Origin: Actinophytocola xinjiangensis
GTDB taxonomy: Bacteria > Actinomycetota > Actinomycetes > Mycobacteriales > Pseudonocardiaceae
DNA length: 64,000 nucleotides
Reading direction: 5' to 3'
Assembly: GCF_001921215.1 (NCBI RefSeq)
Contig: NZ_MSIF01000003.1
Span: 517,852-581,851 of the forward strand
Shown here: one piece after another, positions 19,079-27,484 of the stretch
How the letters are laid out: every line of letters starts with the position of its first letter
How positions within the stretch are numbered: the stretch's first letter is position 1
The notes under the pieces: generated by a model
Told to the model about the DNA's origin: nothing
Databases searched by the model: none
What the model saw: the letters and a program-made list of their open reading frames with translations, nothing else
Program-made: the position numbers and the translations under genes

Positions 19079-20752
19079 CTACTCCACCGCGAACGCCACC
19101 GTGTCGGCCTTGTCCTGGGAGTCGGTGCGGTGCGTGATCGAGAACATGATGAACAGACCGTCCCGGTAGATGGCCTGGTGGTTGTCGCCGCCGAAGTAGA
19201 ACGCGCGGCGGTGGCTCATCAGGCTGTCCTGCTCGTGGACCCTCGGCCCGAGTGCCATCACCGGCTCGACCGTGCCGTCGGCCGGGTTCACGGACAGCAC
19301 CATCGCCTTGCCGCCGTTGGCGTTCTCCGGTTGGAACACGACCACGCCCTCGGCCCGCACCATGCTGATCATCCGGCCGGAGACCTTCCCGGTGCGCCAG
19401 GCCTCCTCGCCGGTCGCCGGGTCGAAGGCCACCAGTTCGTTGCGGAACTCGGTGGCCTGGTTGGAGCCGGCCTCCGGGTCACCGGGGTTGATCTGGTCCA
19501 CCCTGGTGGTCAGGATCAGTTTGCCGTCGACGACGGTGCCGTTGTGGCAGGTGCCGAGCGCGTAGTCGTCGCAGGCGTTCATGAACTCGCCCTCGTGCTT
19601 GCCGGCGTCGTAGGCCTCGATCGGCTTGCCGTCACCGGTCGCCGGGTCGGCCACCACGATCTGGCTCTCATGGCCCAGGTGGCCGAGCTCGATGATCAGC
19701 GGCTCGACGGACAGTACCCCCATTACCGGGATCGGCTCGCCCTTCTCGTCGACGGGGGTGGTCCACTCCCACTGGGCCGCGAGGTTCGCGTCGAAGCTCT
19801 TGAGCCGGCGGAGGGTCTTGCCGTCCCCGGCGTCACAGACCATCTCGGCGAGCAGTGCCTCGCCCATGACGGCGAGGTCGTCCGGGGCGCACGCGGAGTA
19901 CGACTCGGGAACCGTGGTCGGCTGCCCGTTGGTGAGGTCGAACGCGCGCGGCTTCTTGCCGCCGAAGAGCACCTTGCCGGCGAAGATCGCCGGGACGTCG
20001 CCGTTGCTCGCCGGCACGTTGTCGGGGTCCGCCCGCCTGGCGGTCTTGTCGTTCGGGTCGGGGTTCTCCTCACCGAACTCGGCGGTCCACACCTCCTCGC
20101 CGGAGGTGAGGTCGAGCACGACGAGCCGGCCGCAGTTGTCCGAGGTGTCGTCGTTGGTGGCGATGAGCAGTGCCACCTTGTTGTCCGACGGCGTCATGGA
20201 CGAGCGGCAGTGGTCCTTGGGCTGGCCGTTGATGTCGTAGGTCCAGGCCTCGTCGCCGGACTTGAGGTCGTAGCCGACGACGCGGTCGGGCAGTCGCCGG
20301 ACCAGGAGTTCGTCGGTGGTCCAGAAGTCCTCGACGCCGATCGCCCCGGGGGCGGGGCCCTGGCCCACCCGCCAGGACACCTCGGCGGCGCCCAGCTTCT
20401 CCACGGCGGCGTCGTACTCCTTGCCGCCGGAGGCGTCCGCGCCGCCGGAGTCCCTGGTGAACAACCAGAACCCGCCGCCGCCCAGCACCAGCACCGCCAC
20501 CACGACGAGCGCGATGACCAGCGTGCGGCGCGAGCCCTTCTCCGCCGGAGGCGGCGGACCGGGCTGCTGCTGCCACTGGGGTTGGCCCGGCGGCTGGCCG
20601 GGCGGCTGGTTCGGCGGCCACTGCTGGGGCGGCTGTTGCTGGGGCGGGTACGGCTGTCCCTGTCCCTGCCAGGCGTTGCCCGGGGGGCGCTGGTACTGGT
20701 GGGGCGGCTGACCGGGGCCGGGATAGCGGTTGCCGTGGGGAGGCTGGCTCAT
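19079..20752 (-). CDS. Membrane-anchored PQQ-type beta-propeller protein with Pro/Gln-rich N-terminus
   Basis: 557 residues. The first 80 or so residues are Pro/Gln/Gly-rich and disordered and face the cytoplasm. One membrane helix follows (TLVIALVVVAVLVLGGGGFWLF), and the rest is an extracytoplasmic beta-propeller of the quinoprotein type (DLKSGDEAWTYDI, DLTSGEEVWTAEF, DPATGEEAWRTGK). The start is the ATG that overlaps the upstream stop (ATGA). Related proteins act as envelope sensors or assembly factors, but no ligand is evident here. The matched low-complexity N-terminus of the upstream membrane protein suggests that the two are brought together in the cytoplasm. Confidence 0.8.
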   Translation of the reverse strand: MSQPPHGNRYPGPGQPPHQYQRPPGNAWQGQGQPYPPQQQPPQQWPPNQPPGQPPGQPQWQQQPGPPPPAEKGSRRTLVIALVVVAVLVLGGGGFWLFTRDSGGADASGGKEYDAAVEKLGAAEVSWRVGQGPAPGAIGVEDFWTTDELLVRRLPDRVVGYDLKSGDEAWTYDINGQPKDHCRSSMTPSDNKVALLIATNDDTSDNCGRLVVLDLTSGEEVWTAEFGEENPDPNDKTARRADPDNVPASNGDVPAIFAGKVLFGGKKPRAFDLTNGQPTTVPESYSACAPDDLAVMGEALLAEMVCDAGDGKTLRRLKSFDANLAAQWEWTTPVDEKGEPIPVMGVLSVEPLIIELGHLGHESQIVVADPATGDGKPIEAYDAGKHEGEFMNACDDYALGTCHNGTVVDGKLILTTRVDQINPGDPEAGSNQATEFRNELVAFDPATGEEAWRTGKVSGRMISMVRAEGVVVFQPENANGGKAMVLSVNPADGTVEPVMALGPRVHEQDSLMSHRRAFYFGGDNHQAIYRDGLFIMFSITHRTDSQDKADTVAFAVE

Positions 20753-21534
20753 CGTGTCCATTCGGGAGCGGTGTAGGCGCTGGGTTGCGGTGGGTAGGGA
20801 CCCGACTGCCGCTGTGCGCTCACCGCGCCCTTGATCCGGCCAAGGCCGAACAGCAGGTAGCCGAGGATGATCACGCCGCCGAGAAGCCCGACGACCATCA
20901 TGGCGAACTCGTCGTTGTCGGGGTTGAGGAAGTCGTAGAGGATCTCGTACACCCCGGCGGTCAGGAAGTACACGAAGTAGGCCAGCGGGAAGGCGATCCA
21001 GGTCAGCGGGTGCCACCACTTCGCCGCGGCCTGGTTGCGGCCGACGAACAGCCAGTCGACGAACACGATCGCCGGCGTGACGATGTGTTCGAAGGGCTGG
21101 TCCTCCAGACCGCCGCCCATGATGCCGAAGAACGTGCCGGCCACCAGCAGCAGCATCACCGTTGTCGCGCCACGTAACCAGGGCGACGCCGGCTCGTGGC
21201 GGCGACCGCCGGTGAACACCGGGTAGATCAGCAGGACGAGGTAGACGATGGCGGTGGCGAGGCTGGCCTGCTGGCTGAGGCCCTCGAAGTTCGCCTCCCA
21301 GCCGGTCGCGTCGCTGAACCCGTACAGGGCGCAGGCGATGATCGCGATCCGCCACAGGCTCACGCCGACGAGCACCGCCGGGTTCACCCGGCCCGGCGGC
21401 TGCCCGGGCGGCCCGGGTTGTCCCGGATACTGCTGACCGGGGTACCGGTACTGCTGCTGGTTCTGCTGGCCCGGGTACTGGGGTTGTCCCGGGTACTGGT
21501 TCGGTTGGCCGGGTCCGGCTCCGTAGGCGGTCAT
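20749..21534 (-). CDS. Pr6Pr-like integral membrane protein with PGQ-rich N-terminus
   Basis: 261 residues. About 48 N-terminal residues are rich in Pro-Gly-Gln-Tyr repeats. Six membrane segments follow, with motifs (TPAIVFVDWLFVGR, KWWHPLTWIAFPLAYFVYFL) that fit the Pr6Pr family. The C-terminal tail is again Pro/Gln-rich. The gene is coupled to the PQQ-type propeller by a 4-base overlap and begins 3 bases after the lipoprotein upstream. The molecular function of the family is not known. Confidence 0.75.
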   Translation of the reverse strand: MTAYGAGPGQPNQYPGQPQYPGQQNQQQYRYPGQQYPGQPGPPGQPPGRVNPAVLVGVSLWRIAIIACALYGFSDATGWEANFEGLSQQASLATAIVYLVLLIYPVFTGGRRHEPASPWLRGATTVMLLLVAGTFFGIMGGGLEDQPFEHIVTPAIVFVDWLFVGRNQAAAKWWHPLTWIAFPLAYFVYFLTAGVYEILYDFLNPDNDEFAMMVVGLLGGVIILGYLLFGLGRIKGAVSAQRQSGPYPPQPSAYTAPEWTR

Positions 21535-21537
21535 GGG

Positions 21538-22542
21538 CTAATCCTGCCCGCCGACAGCCTCCACAATGGCCCGAACGAACTCAACGTCCTCGGGCCGGGC
21601 CTCGGTGATACCGCTCACATCGTTGCCGTAGGCGGCGGTGACCCGCACGATGTTGTCGCCGACGGCGACCCAGGCGTTCAGGTTGCCCTGGGTCGACCCG
21701 CCGCCGGCCTGGTCGACCCGGATCAGCGCGCCGTCGCCGACGTCGCCGTGGGTCAGGTTCTGCGGGGCTTTGCCCGGCTTGGCGAGGCTGACCTCCAGGC
21801 GTCCCGACTCGCCGCCGAACACGCAGTTGAACGCGCCGTCGTCGCGCTGGACGGTCCTGGCCGTGGTCAGCTCGGACTGGAGCGTCTCGTCCGCCTGGTC
21901 GAGATCGATGTCCGCGCAGGGACCTTCCGGCTCGCCGTCCTGGATGTCCAGTTCCTCCGGCAGACGCTCGAACACGGCGTTGAGCAGGGTGGTGAACTTC
22001 TTCGCACCCTCCTCCACGACCGGCATCCCGTTCTCCTCCTTGCCGGAGGAGTCGAAGCTGTAGAACAGGTCGACGCCGACCGTGCCCTTGATCGCGTGCA
22101 CCAGGTAGATCTTGAGGTCGATCTCCGGGTTGGCCAGGCCGATCGTCTCGGCCCGGTCACCGACCTCCAGCGGGATCCGGTTGTCGTAGTTCTTCTCCCA
22201 CTGGTCGAAGTAGGTCTCCGGGTCGACGCCGGGGGCGTAGGTGAGCTTCACCCCGGTCGCGCCGGGATGGTCGGCCGGGTAGTACGTGCAGGTGGCCTGC
22301 CGGATCCCGTAGGAGTTGACCATCACCTCGGCCGAGGTGACGTACATGGAGTCGACCTCGAGCCATTCCGCGAGCTCCGCCAGGTCGACCACACCGCACT
22401 CGTCGAAACCCGGCGCGGAGTCCGCCGAGCCGGTGTCACCCGTCCCACCGCCGGCCGCCGGCGAACCGGCGACGGCGGTGGAACAGGCGGTGAGCGTCAA
22501 CATCGCCACGACCCCCATCACGGCGCACAGTCGACGAATCAT
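21538..22542 (-). CDS. Lipoprotein of the DUF3558-like type
   Basis: 334 residues. The signal peptide ends in lipobox LTAC (about residue 20). The exported part contains two similar halves, each starting with an acidic stretch and a Cys (FDECGVVDLAELAEWL and GPCADIDLDQADETL) and each with a second Cys (ATCTYYP and FNCVFGG). This suggests a duplicated DUF3558-like fold with one disulfide per half. Such lipoproteins are common in actinomycete envelopes. Second gene of a four-gene envelope operon. Confidence 0.7.
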   Translation of the reverse strand: MIRRLCAVMGVVAMLTLTACSTAVAGSPAAGGGTGDTGSADSAPGFDECGVVDLAELAEWLEVDSMYVTSAEVMVNSYGIRQATCTYYPADHPGATGVKLTYAPGVDPETYFDQWEKNYDNRIPLEVGDRAETIGLANPEIDLKIYLVHAIKGTVGVDLFYSFDSSGKEENGMPVVEEGAKKFTTLLNAVFERLPEELDIQDGEPEGPCADIDLDQADETLQSELTTARTVQRDDGAFNCVFGGESGRLEVSLAKPGKAPQNLTHGDVGDGALIRVDQAGGGSTQGNLNAWVAVGDNIVRVTAAYGNDVSGITEARPEDVEFVRAIVEAVGGQD

Positions 22543-22568
22543 GGATCCCCTCCCGCTCACGCCCCGAC

Positions 22569-22778
22569 TCAGGGTGCCCCGGTCGTCATCTCCGGGGCGG
22601 TCATCTCCGGAGCGTCGATCTTCAGCGACGGCTCCGGCAGCGGCTTGAGCGTCGGCTTGAACGTCGGCGGGCTCGGCGGCGGGACCTCGTCGTCGCCACA
22701 TCCGGCGACGGTCATGACGGCGGCCGCGACCCCCACCGCGACCACGCCCCGGCGAACCCATCCGCTCGGTGCACTCAT
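22569..22778 (-). CDS. Small Pro-rich lipoprotein
   Basis: 69 residues. A signal peptide with lipobox VAGC is followed by a short extended tail rich in Pro, Lys and Thr with a duplicated APEMT motif. No domain is recognisable. It leads the envelope operon with the DUF3558-like lipoprotein 26 bases downstream, so it may be a partner or anchor for it. Confidence 0.6.
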   Translation of the reverse strand: MSAPSGWVRRGVVAVGVAAAVMTVAGCGDDEVPPPSPPTFKPTLKPLPEPSLKIDAPEMTAPEMTTGAP

Positions 22779-22910
22779 GTGTCAGTTCTCCCTCTGTGAA
22801 ACCCACCCGTAAGACACGCATCTCCCCGGGACGACGACCGACGACGGCCACACGTCCACACAGCTATCCGGGGATCGCTGACGACCGTATTGCGGCGCCC
22901 ACCCCACCGG

Positions 22911-22930
22911 TGTCGGGCGAACACCCGACA
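22911..22930 (-). terminator. Hairpin after the complex-I-like operon
   Basis: TGTCGGG (22911-22917) pairs with CCCGACA (22924-22930) around a six-base loop, eight bases beyond the stop of the large-subunit gene. It is short but well placed to end the long minus-strand operon. Confidence 0.5.
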
Positions 22931-22937
22931 GGCGTTG

Positions 22938-24407
22938 TCACAGGTCGTTACCGGCGTAGGACAGGTTGAAACTCTTGTTGGTGAGCGGGAAGTCCGGGAC
23001 GATCGTGTCCGCGAGCGCCACCGGTAGGGCCGGCCAGTTGAAGAAGCTCGGATCGACGATCTTGACCCTGGTCAGCACACCGTCCGATGTGGTCTCGACG
23101 CGGTGGGTGACGGTGCCCCGCCAGCCCTCCACGATCCCCACGCCGGAGCCCGCCGCGGCCCGGTCCCGCTCGGGTTCCTGGGCGCCGCCGCCGGTCAGGG
23201 CGGCGATCCTGGTGACCGAGTCGGCGAACTCCTCGACCCGGACCACGAACCGGGACAGCACGTCGCCCTCGGTGTGCGTGTGGCGCACGTGGTCGGTGGG
23301 CGTCGGCAGGAACGGGTGGTCGTGGCGGGCGTCGACGAGCAGCCCGCTGGCCCGGGCGACGTAGCCCAGGGTGCCCAGGTCGGCGGCCTGGTCGCGGGTG
23401 AGCACCGACGTGCCGGCGAACCGGTCGCGCACGACGCTGTGCTCCAGCGCCAGGTGCGCCAGCTCGGCGACCTCGGTGGCCAGGACGGCCAGCCGGTCCG
23501 GGTCGGGCAGGGTGGCGACGGTGGCACCGCCGGGGTGGATCGCGCCGCGCAGCAGGCGGCTGCCGGTGACCGCGTCGTTGATCCGCAGCAGTTCCTCGCG
23601 CAGCCGTCCGGCGTGGACGTTGAGGATGCCGTGGCCGACGTCGTTGGCCAGCGCACCGAGGTCGGCGACGTGGTTGTACAGCCGTTCCAGTTCCAGCAGG
23701 ACCGCGCGGACCCGGGTGGCGGCGGCCGGGACGGTCAGCCCGGTGGCCTGCTCGACGGCCAGGCAGTAGGCCAGCGTGTGGCCGACGGTGGTGTCGCCGC
23801 TGACCCGCTCGGCCAGCTCCACCCCGGACTCGGGGGTCCGGCCGGTGAACAGCCGTTCCAGTCCCCTGTGGACGAACCAGAGCCGGGCCTTGAGGTTGAG
23901 GATGGTCTCGCCGACGACGGAGAACCGGAAGTGGCCGGGGCCGATCATGCCGGCGTGCACCGGGCCGACCGGGATCTCGTACACGCCGGGGCCCTCCACC
24001 GCGCGGAACGGGTAGGGGCCGTCGGTGTCGCCGAAGTCCGGCGGGTCACCGGCGTCGGCGAGCATCGGGTGCCAGCCGCGCGGCCAGTGGAAGTGGCGGA
24101 CCAGACGGCGGGGCAGCGGGTGGTCGTCGGGCACGATGCCGAACAGGTCGTGCAGCTCGCGTTCGAACCGGCCGGCGGGGAAGGACAGCCCGGCCAGGCT
24201 CGGCAGGTGCGGGCGCGCCCGGTCCAACTCGACGTGCAGCTCGACCCGGCGGTCGGGGTCGGGCGCGGTGAACAGGTACACCGCGCGCAGGGCGTCGCGG
24301 CCGATCACGGTGTCGTCGTGGCCGGCGACCAGCGCGAGGCGGAAACCCTGGTCCAGCAACGACCTCGCGTGCGCTGGCAGCTCGTCGGGGCGCAGCGTGT
24401 GCCTCAT
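22938..24407 (-). CDS. Hydrogenase-4/complex-I large subunit (HyfG/HycE-like) lacking NiFe ligands
   Basis: 489 residues. An N-terminal NuoC-like part (FERELHDLFGIVPDDHP, about residues 80-97) is fused to a NuoD-like part, as in HycE and HyfG. The first CxxC region of hydrogenases is replaced by RVSGDTTVGH (201-210), and the C-terminal DPCxxC region by KSFNLSYAGNDL. The protein has only one Cys (215), so a NiFe centre is impossible. It is therefore a catalytic-type subunit of an energy-converting-hydrogenase-related (Ehr) complex. The ATG overlaps the preceding stop. Confidence 0.85.
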   Translation of the reverse strand: MRHTLRPDELPAHARSLLDQGFRLALVAGHDDTVIGRDALRAVYLFTAPDPDRRVELHVELDRARPHLPSLAGLSFPAGRFERELHDLFGIVPDDHPLPRRLVRHFHWPRGWHPMLADAGDPPDFGDTDGPYPFRAVEGPGVYEIPVGPVHAGMIGPGHFRFSVVGETILNLKARLWFVHRGLERLFTGRTPESGVELAERVSGDTTVGHTLAYCLAVEQATGLTVPAAATRVRAVLLELERLYNHVADLGALANDVGHGILNVHAGRLREELLRINDAVTGSRLLRGAIHPGGATVATLPDPDRLAVLATEVAELAHLALEHSVVRDRFAGTSVLTRDQAADLGTLGYVARASGLLVDARHDHPFLPTPTDHVRHTHTEGDVLSRFVVRVEEFADSVTRIAALTGGGAQEPERDRAAAGSGVGIVEGWRGTVTHRVETTSDGVLTRVKIVDPSFFNWPALPVALADTIVPDFPLTNKSFNLSYAGNDL

Positions 24408-25870
24408 CGCGCACCCGCCACGACCTCGGCGGCCTGACCGATCAGCGAGCCCAGTGGCCCGGCGGTGACGCCGAGCACCGCGCACGCGGCCAGCCCGCCG
24501 AACACCGCCACGGCCGTGGGCACCGGCAGCCGGACCGCCGCGCGCGCCGCACCCGGCCCGTCCGGCGGGTCGCCGAGCATCATCCGTCCGCTGTGGACGA
24601 ACAACGCGCCGGCGATCACCACGACCAGCACGACGGCGGCGGCCGTGACCCAGCCAAGACCCTCGCCGAACCCGGCCCGGAAGATCCCCAGCTCGCTGGC
24701 GAACAGGCTGAACGGCGGCAGCCCGACCAGGGCCAGCACACCGAGCCCGACGCCGCCGGCCAGCGCCGGGTGCGCCGAGGCGAGCCCCCGTACGCCGGCC
24801 ACCGCGCTGGTGCCGGTGACCTGGAGGATGCGCCCGGCGCCGACGAACAACGCGCCCTTGGCCAGTCCGTGGCCGAGCACGTGCAGCAGCGCGGCGGCCA
24901 CCGCGAACTGGCTGCCGATGGCCGAGGCGAGCGCGACCAGCCCCAGGTGCTCGATGCTGGAGTAGGCGAGCATCCGCTTGTAGTCGCGCTGGCCCAGCAG
25001 CAGGGTCGCGGCCAGCACCAGCGAGGCCAGCGCCATCACCACCAGCACGGTCCTGGCGAACCCGGCACCGAGCGCGGCGTCGGCGATCACCTTGACCCGC
25101 AGGATCGCGTAGGCGGCGACCGAGAGCAGCACACCGGACATCAGCGCGGAGACCGGCGCCGGGGCCTGGGAGTGCGCGTCGGGCAGCCACGCGTGCAGCG
25201 GCGCCAGCCCCGCCTTCGCGCCCAGGCCGATGATCAGCAGCGCCACGGCGATCCGGGTGACCCCGGGATCCAGGCCGGGCGCGGCGGCCGACAGGTCCAC
25301 CAGGTCCAGCCCGACCGGACCGCCGGTGGCGTGCCGCGCGGCGTGGTTGAGCACGATCACCCCGAGCAGCGCCAGGGCGATCCCGGTCGAGCAGATCACC
25401 ACGTACTTCCACGCGGCCTCCACACTGGCCCTGGTCCGCCGCTGGCCGACCAGGAACGCGGTGACGATCGTGGTCGCCTCGATCGCCACCCACAGCACGC
25501 CGAGGTCGGCGGCCAGCACGGCCAGCGCCATCGTGGCCAGGAACAGCTGCACCAGCAGGCAGTGCCGGCCGGCGGTGCGGGTGCCGGCGCGGCCGGCGGC
25601 GATCTCCGCACGCAGGTACGCCGGGGTGGCGACGGTGGCCAGCAGGCCCACGGCGCCGATCACCACCAGCATGAACGACGAGAGCGCGTCCAGGCGCAGC
25701 AGCCACGCGGTGCGCGGCCCGTCCTGGGCCACCGCCACCGCCAGCACGATCGCCACGGCCAGCACGCCCGCCGCGCTCGCCGGGGCCAGCCAGGTGCTCG
25801 CCCGCCGCCAGCCGAACACGGCGTAGAGCGCCGCGGCGAGCACGGGAACCAGGATCGGCAGCCAGATCAT
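24404..25870 (-). CDS. Mrp/complex-I-type proton-translocating subunit (HyfF-like)
   Basis: 488 residues with about 14 membrane helices. It carries the conserved NuoL/M/N-type signatures, including PLHAWLPDAHSQAPAPVSALMSG with the membrane Lys on the preceding helix (GLGAKAGLAPL) and LLGQRDYKRMLAYSSIEHLG. These residues form the ion path in antiporter-like subunits. Its start overlaps the hyfE-like stop by one base (TGATG). It sits between the HyfE-like and large-subunit genes. Confidence 0.87.
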   Translation of the reverse strand: MIWLPILVPVLAAALYAVFGWRRASTWLAPASAAGVLAVAIVLAVAVAQDGPRTAWLLRLDALSSFMLVVIGAVGLLATVATPAYLRAEIAAGRAGTRTAGRHCLLVQLFLATMALAVLAADLGVLWVAIEATTIVTAFLVGQRRTRASVEAAWKYVVICSTGIALALLGVIVLNHAARHATGGPVGLDLVDLSAAAPGLDPGVTRIAVALLIIGLGAKAGLAPLHAWLPDAHSQAPAPVSALMSGVLLSVAAYAILRVKVIADAALGAGFARTVLVVMALASLVLAATLLLGQRDYKRMLAYSSIEHLGLVALASAIGSQFAVAAALLHVLGHGLAKGALFVGAGRILQVTGTSAVAGVRGLASAHPALAGGVGLGVLALVGLPPFSLFASELGIFRAGFGEGLGWVTAAAVVLVVVIAGALFVHSGRMMLGDPPDGPGAARAAVRLPVPTAVAVFGGLAACAVLGVTAGPLGSLIGQAAEVVAGAR

Positions 25871-26532
25871 CAGTCGCGCAGCTCCCGCAACTCGTCGAGA
25901 TCGGTGTCCCCGAACGTCTCCCGCATCCGGGTGGCGAGCAACTGGAGCACCAGCACGGCCAGCAGCACGTCGAGCGAGACGCCCACCTCGACCACCAGCC
26001 CCACCCCGGCCGTGGTGAGGAACCCGACGGCGGTGATCCCGTTGTCCAGCAACAGGAACCCGACCAGCTGGGACAGTGCCCGGCGGCGGGTCACCAGCAC
26101 CAGGAACCCGATCAGGACCACGGTCACGCCGACCGGGACCGCCTGGGTGGCCGGCGAGGGCGCCAGCGCCACCAGCGGCTGGGACACCGCGAAGCCCAGC
26201 AGCGTCAGCCCGGCGGCGGCCAACAGCGAGGACGCGACGTTGACCGACGGCGCGCTCTCCCGGCGCGCGGCCTCGGCGCCGGTCAGCGCGCGGCGCACCA
26301 GGTGGGGCAGTACGCCCACGCGCAGCACGGCGATCCCGCCGGCCACCGCCCACAGCTCGACCGAACCCTCGCGCGCGGCCAGTACCGCCACCATCACGGC
26401 CAGCGCCAGCCCCTGCAGGGCCAGGATCCGCACGATCACCGCCAGCTCGCGGCGCCACAGGATCAGCACGGCGGTCAGCAGGAACGCGCCGGCCGCGAGG
26501 TAGAGCAGTTGGGTGTAGAGCGACTCGCTCAC
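25870..26532 (-). CDS. HyfE-like membrane subunit of hydrogenase-4/Ehr complex
   Basis: 220 residues with about six membrane helices. It has the NuoK-like C-terminal half (VGFLLLDNGITAVGFL) typical of HyfE. Two GTG codons compete; AAGGAGG abuts the first (26538) but is six bases from the second (26532), so the second is chosen. The acidic C-terminal tail (DTDLDELRELRD) would face the cytoplasm. Confidence 0.85.
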   Translation of the reverse strand: MSESLYTQLLYLAAGAFLLTAVLILWRRELAVIVRILALQGLALAVMVAVLAAREGSVELWAVAGGIAVLRVGVLPHLVRRALTGAEAARRESAPSVNVASSLLAAAGLTLLGFAVSQPLVALAPSPATQAVPVGVTVVLIGFLVLVTRRRALSQLVGFLLLDNGITAVGFLTTAGVGLVVEVGVSLDVLLAVLVLQLLATRMRETFGDTDLDELRELRD

Positions 26533-26545
26533 CGCCACCCTCCTT

Positions 26546-27484
26546 TCACGCCAGGAAGAACGCGGCCGTGGCGGCCAGCAGGGAGAGCAGGAACGAGCCG
26601 GCCAGCAGCTCCGGGACGCGGAACAGGCGCAGCTTGGCGAGGAACACCTCGGCGGCGGCCAGCAGCGCGCCGAGCACCCCGACCTTGACCACCAGGGCGA
26701 GCACCCCGACGGCCAGCGCCACCGGGTCGGTGCCGGTCGCCAGGCCCCACGGCAGGAACAGGTTGCCCAGCAGACCGAGGAACACCGCCAGCCGCATCGC
26801 CGAGGCCAGTTCGACCAGCGCGAGGTCGGGCCCGGCGTACTCCAGGACCATCGCCTCGTGCACCATCGTGAGTTCGAGGTGGGTGGACGGGTTGTCCACC
26901 GGCAGCCGGCCGTTCTCCGCGACGGTCACCACCACCAGCGCGACCGCTGCCAGCAGGCTCACCGGGGAGATCACCCGCGCCGGGTCCTCGACGGTGGCCG
27001 TCATGATGGCGCCGAGGTTGGTCGAGCCGACCCGCACCGACAGCGCGAAGATCGCCACCAGCAGCGTGGGCTCGACCAGCGCGAGGATGGTGACCTCGCG
27101 GCTGGCGCCCATGCCGCCGAACGCGGTGCCGGTGTCCAGTCCGGCGAGCGCCAGCACGACCGTGCCCAGGGCCAGCAGCGCGACCACGGCGAACAGGTCG
27201 GCCGCCGGGCCGACGGTCGGCACGGTGGTGACGAACGGCGCGACCACGGCCACCACCAGCACGGTGGCCAGCGACACCAGCGGGGCGAGGCGGAACAGCT
27301 CGGTGGTGCCGCGCGGGGTGATCGGCTCCTTGCCCAGCAGTTTGCGCAGGTCCCGCCAGGGTTGGCCGATCCCGGGCCCGGCCCGGCCCTCCAGCCGGGC
27401 ACGCACCTGGCGCATCACCCCGACCAGCAGCGGCGCCCCGCCGACGACCACCACCGCCTGCACGACCCCGCCGGCGACGTTCAC
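26546..27484 (-). CDS. NuoH/HyfC-like membrane subunit
   Basis: 312 residues with about eight membrane helices. The cytoplasmic loop after the first helix (RQVRARLEGRAGPGIGQPWRDLRKLLGKEPI) is the hallmark of HycD/HyfC/NuoH, which couples the soluble arm to the membrane arm. A loop with ENGRLPVDNPSTHLELTMVHEAM carries the conserved Glu residues near the quinone-like cavity. The GTG overlaps the upstream stop (GTGA). Confidence 0.88.
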   Translation of the reverse strand: MNVAGGVVQAVVVVGGAPLLVGVMRQVRARLEGRAGPGIGQPWRDLRKLLGKEPITPRGTTELFRLAPLVSLATVLVVAVVAPFVTTVPTVGPAADLFAVVALLALGTVVLALAGLDTGTAFGGMGASREVTILALVEPTLLVAIFALSVRVGSTNLGAIMTATVEDPARVISPVSLLAAVALVVVTVAENGRLPVDNPSTHLELTMVHEAMVLEYAGPDLALVELASAMRLAVFLGLLGNLFLPWGLATGTDPVALAVGVLALVVKVGVLGALLAAAEVFLAKLRLFRVPELLAGSFLLSLLAATAAFFLA

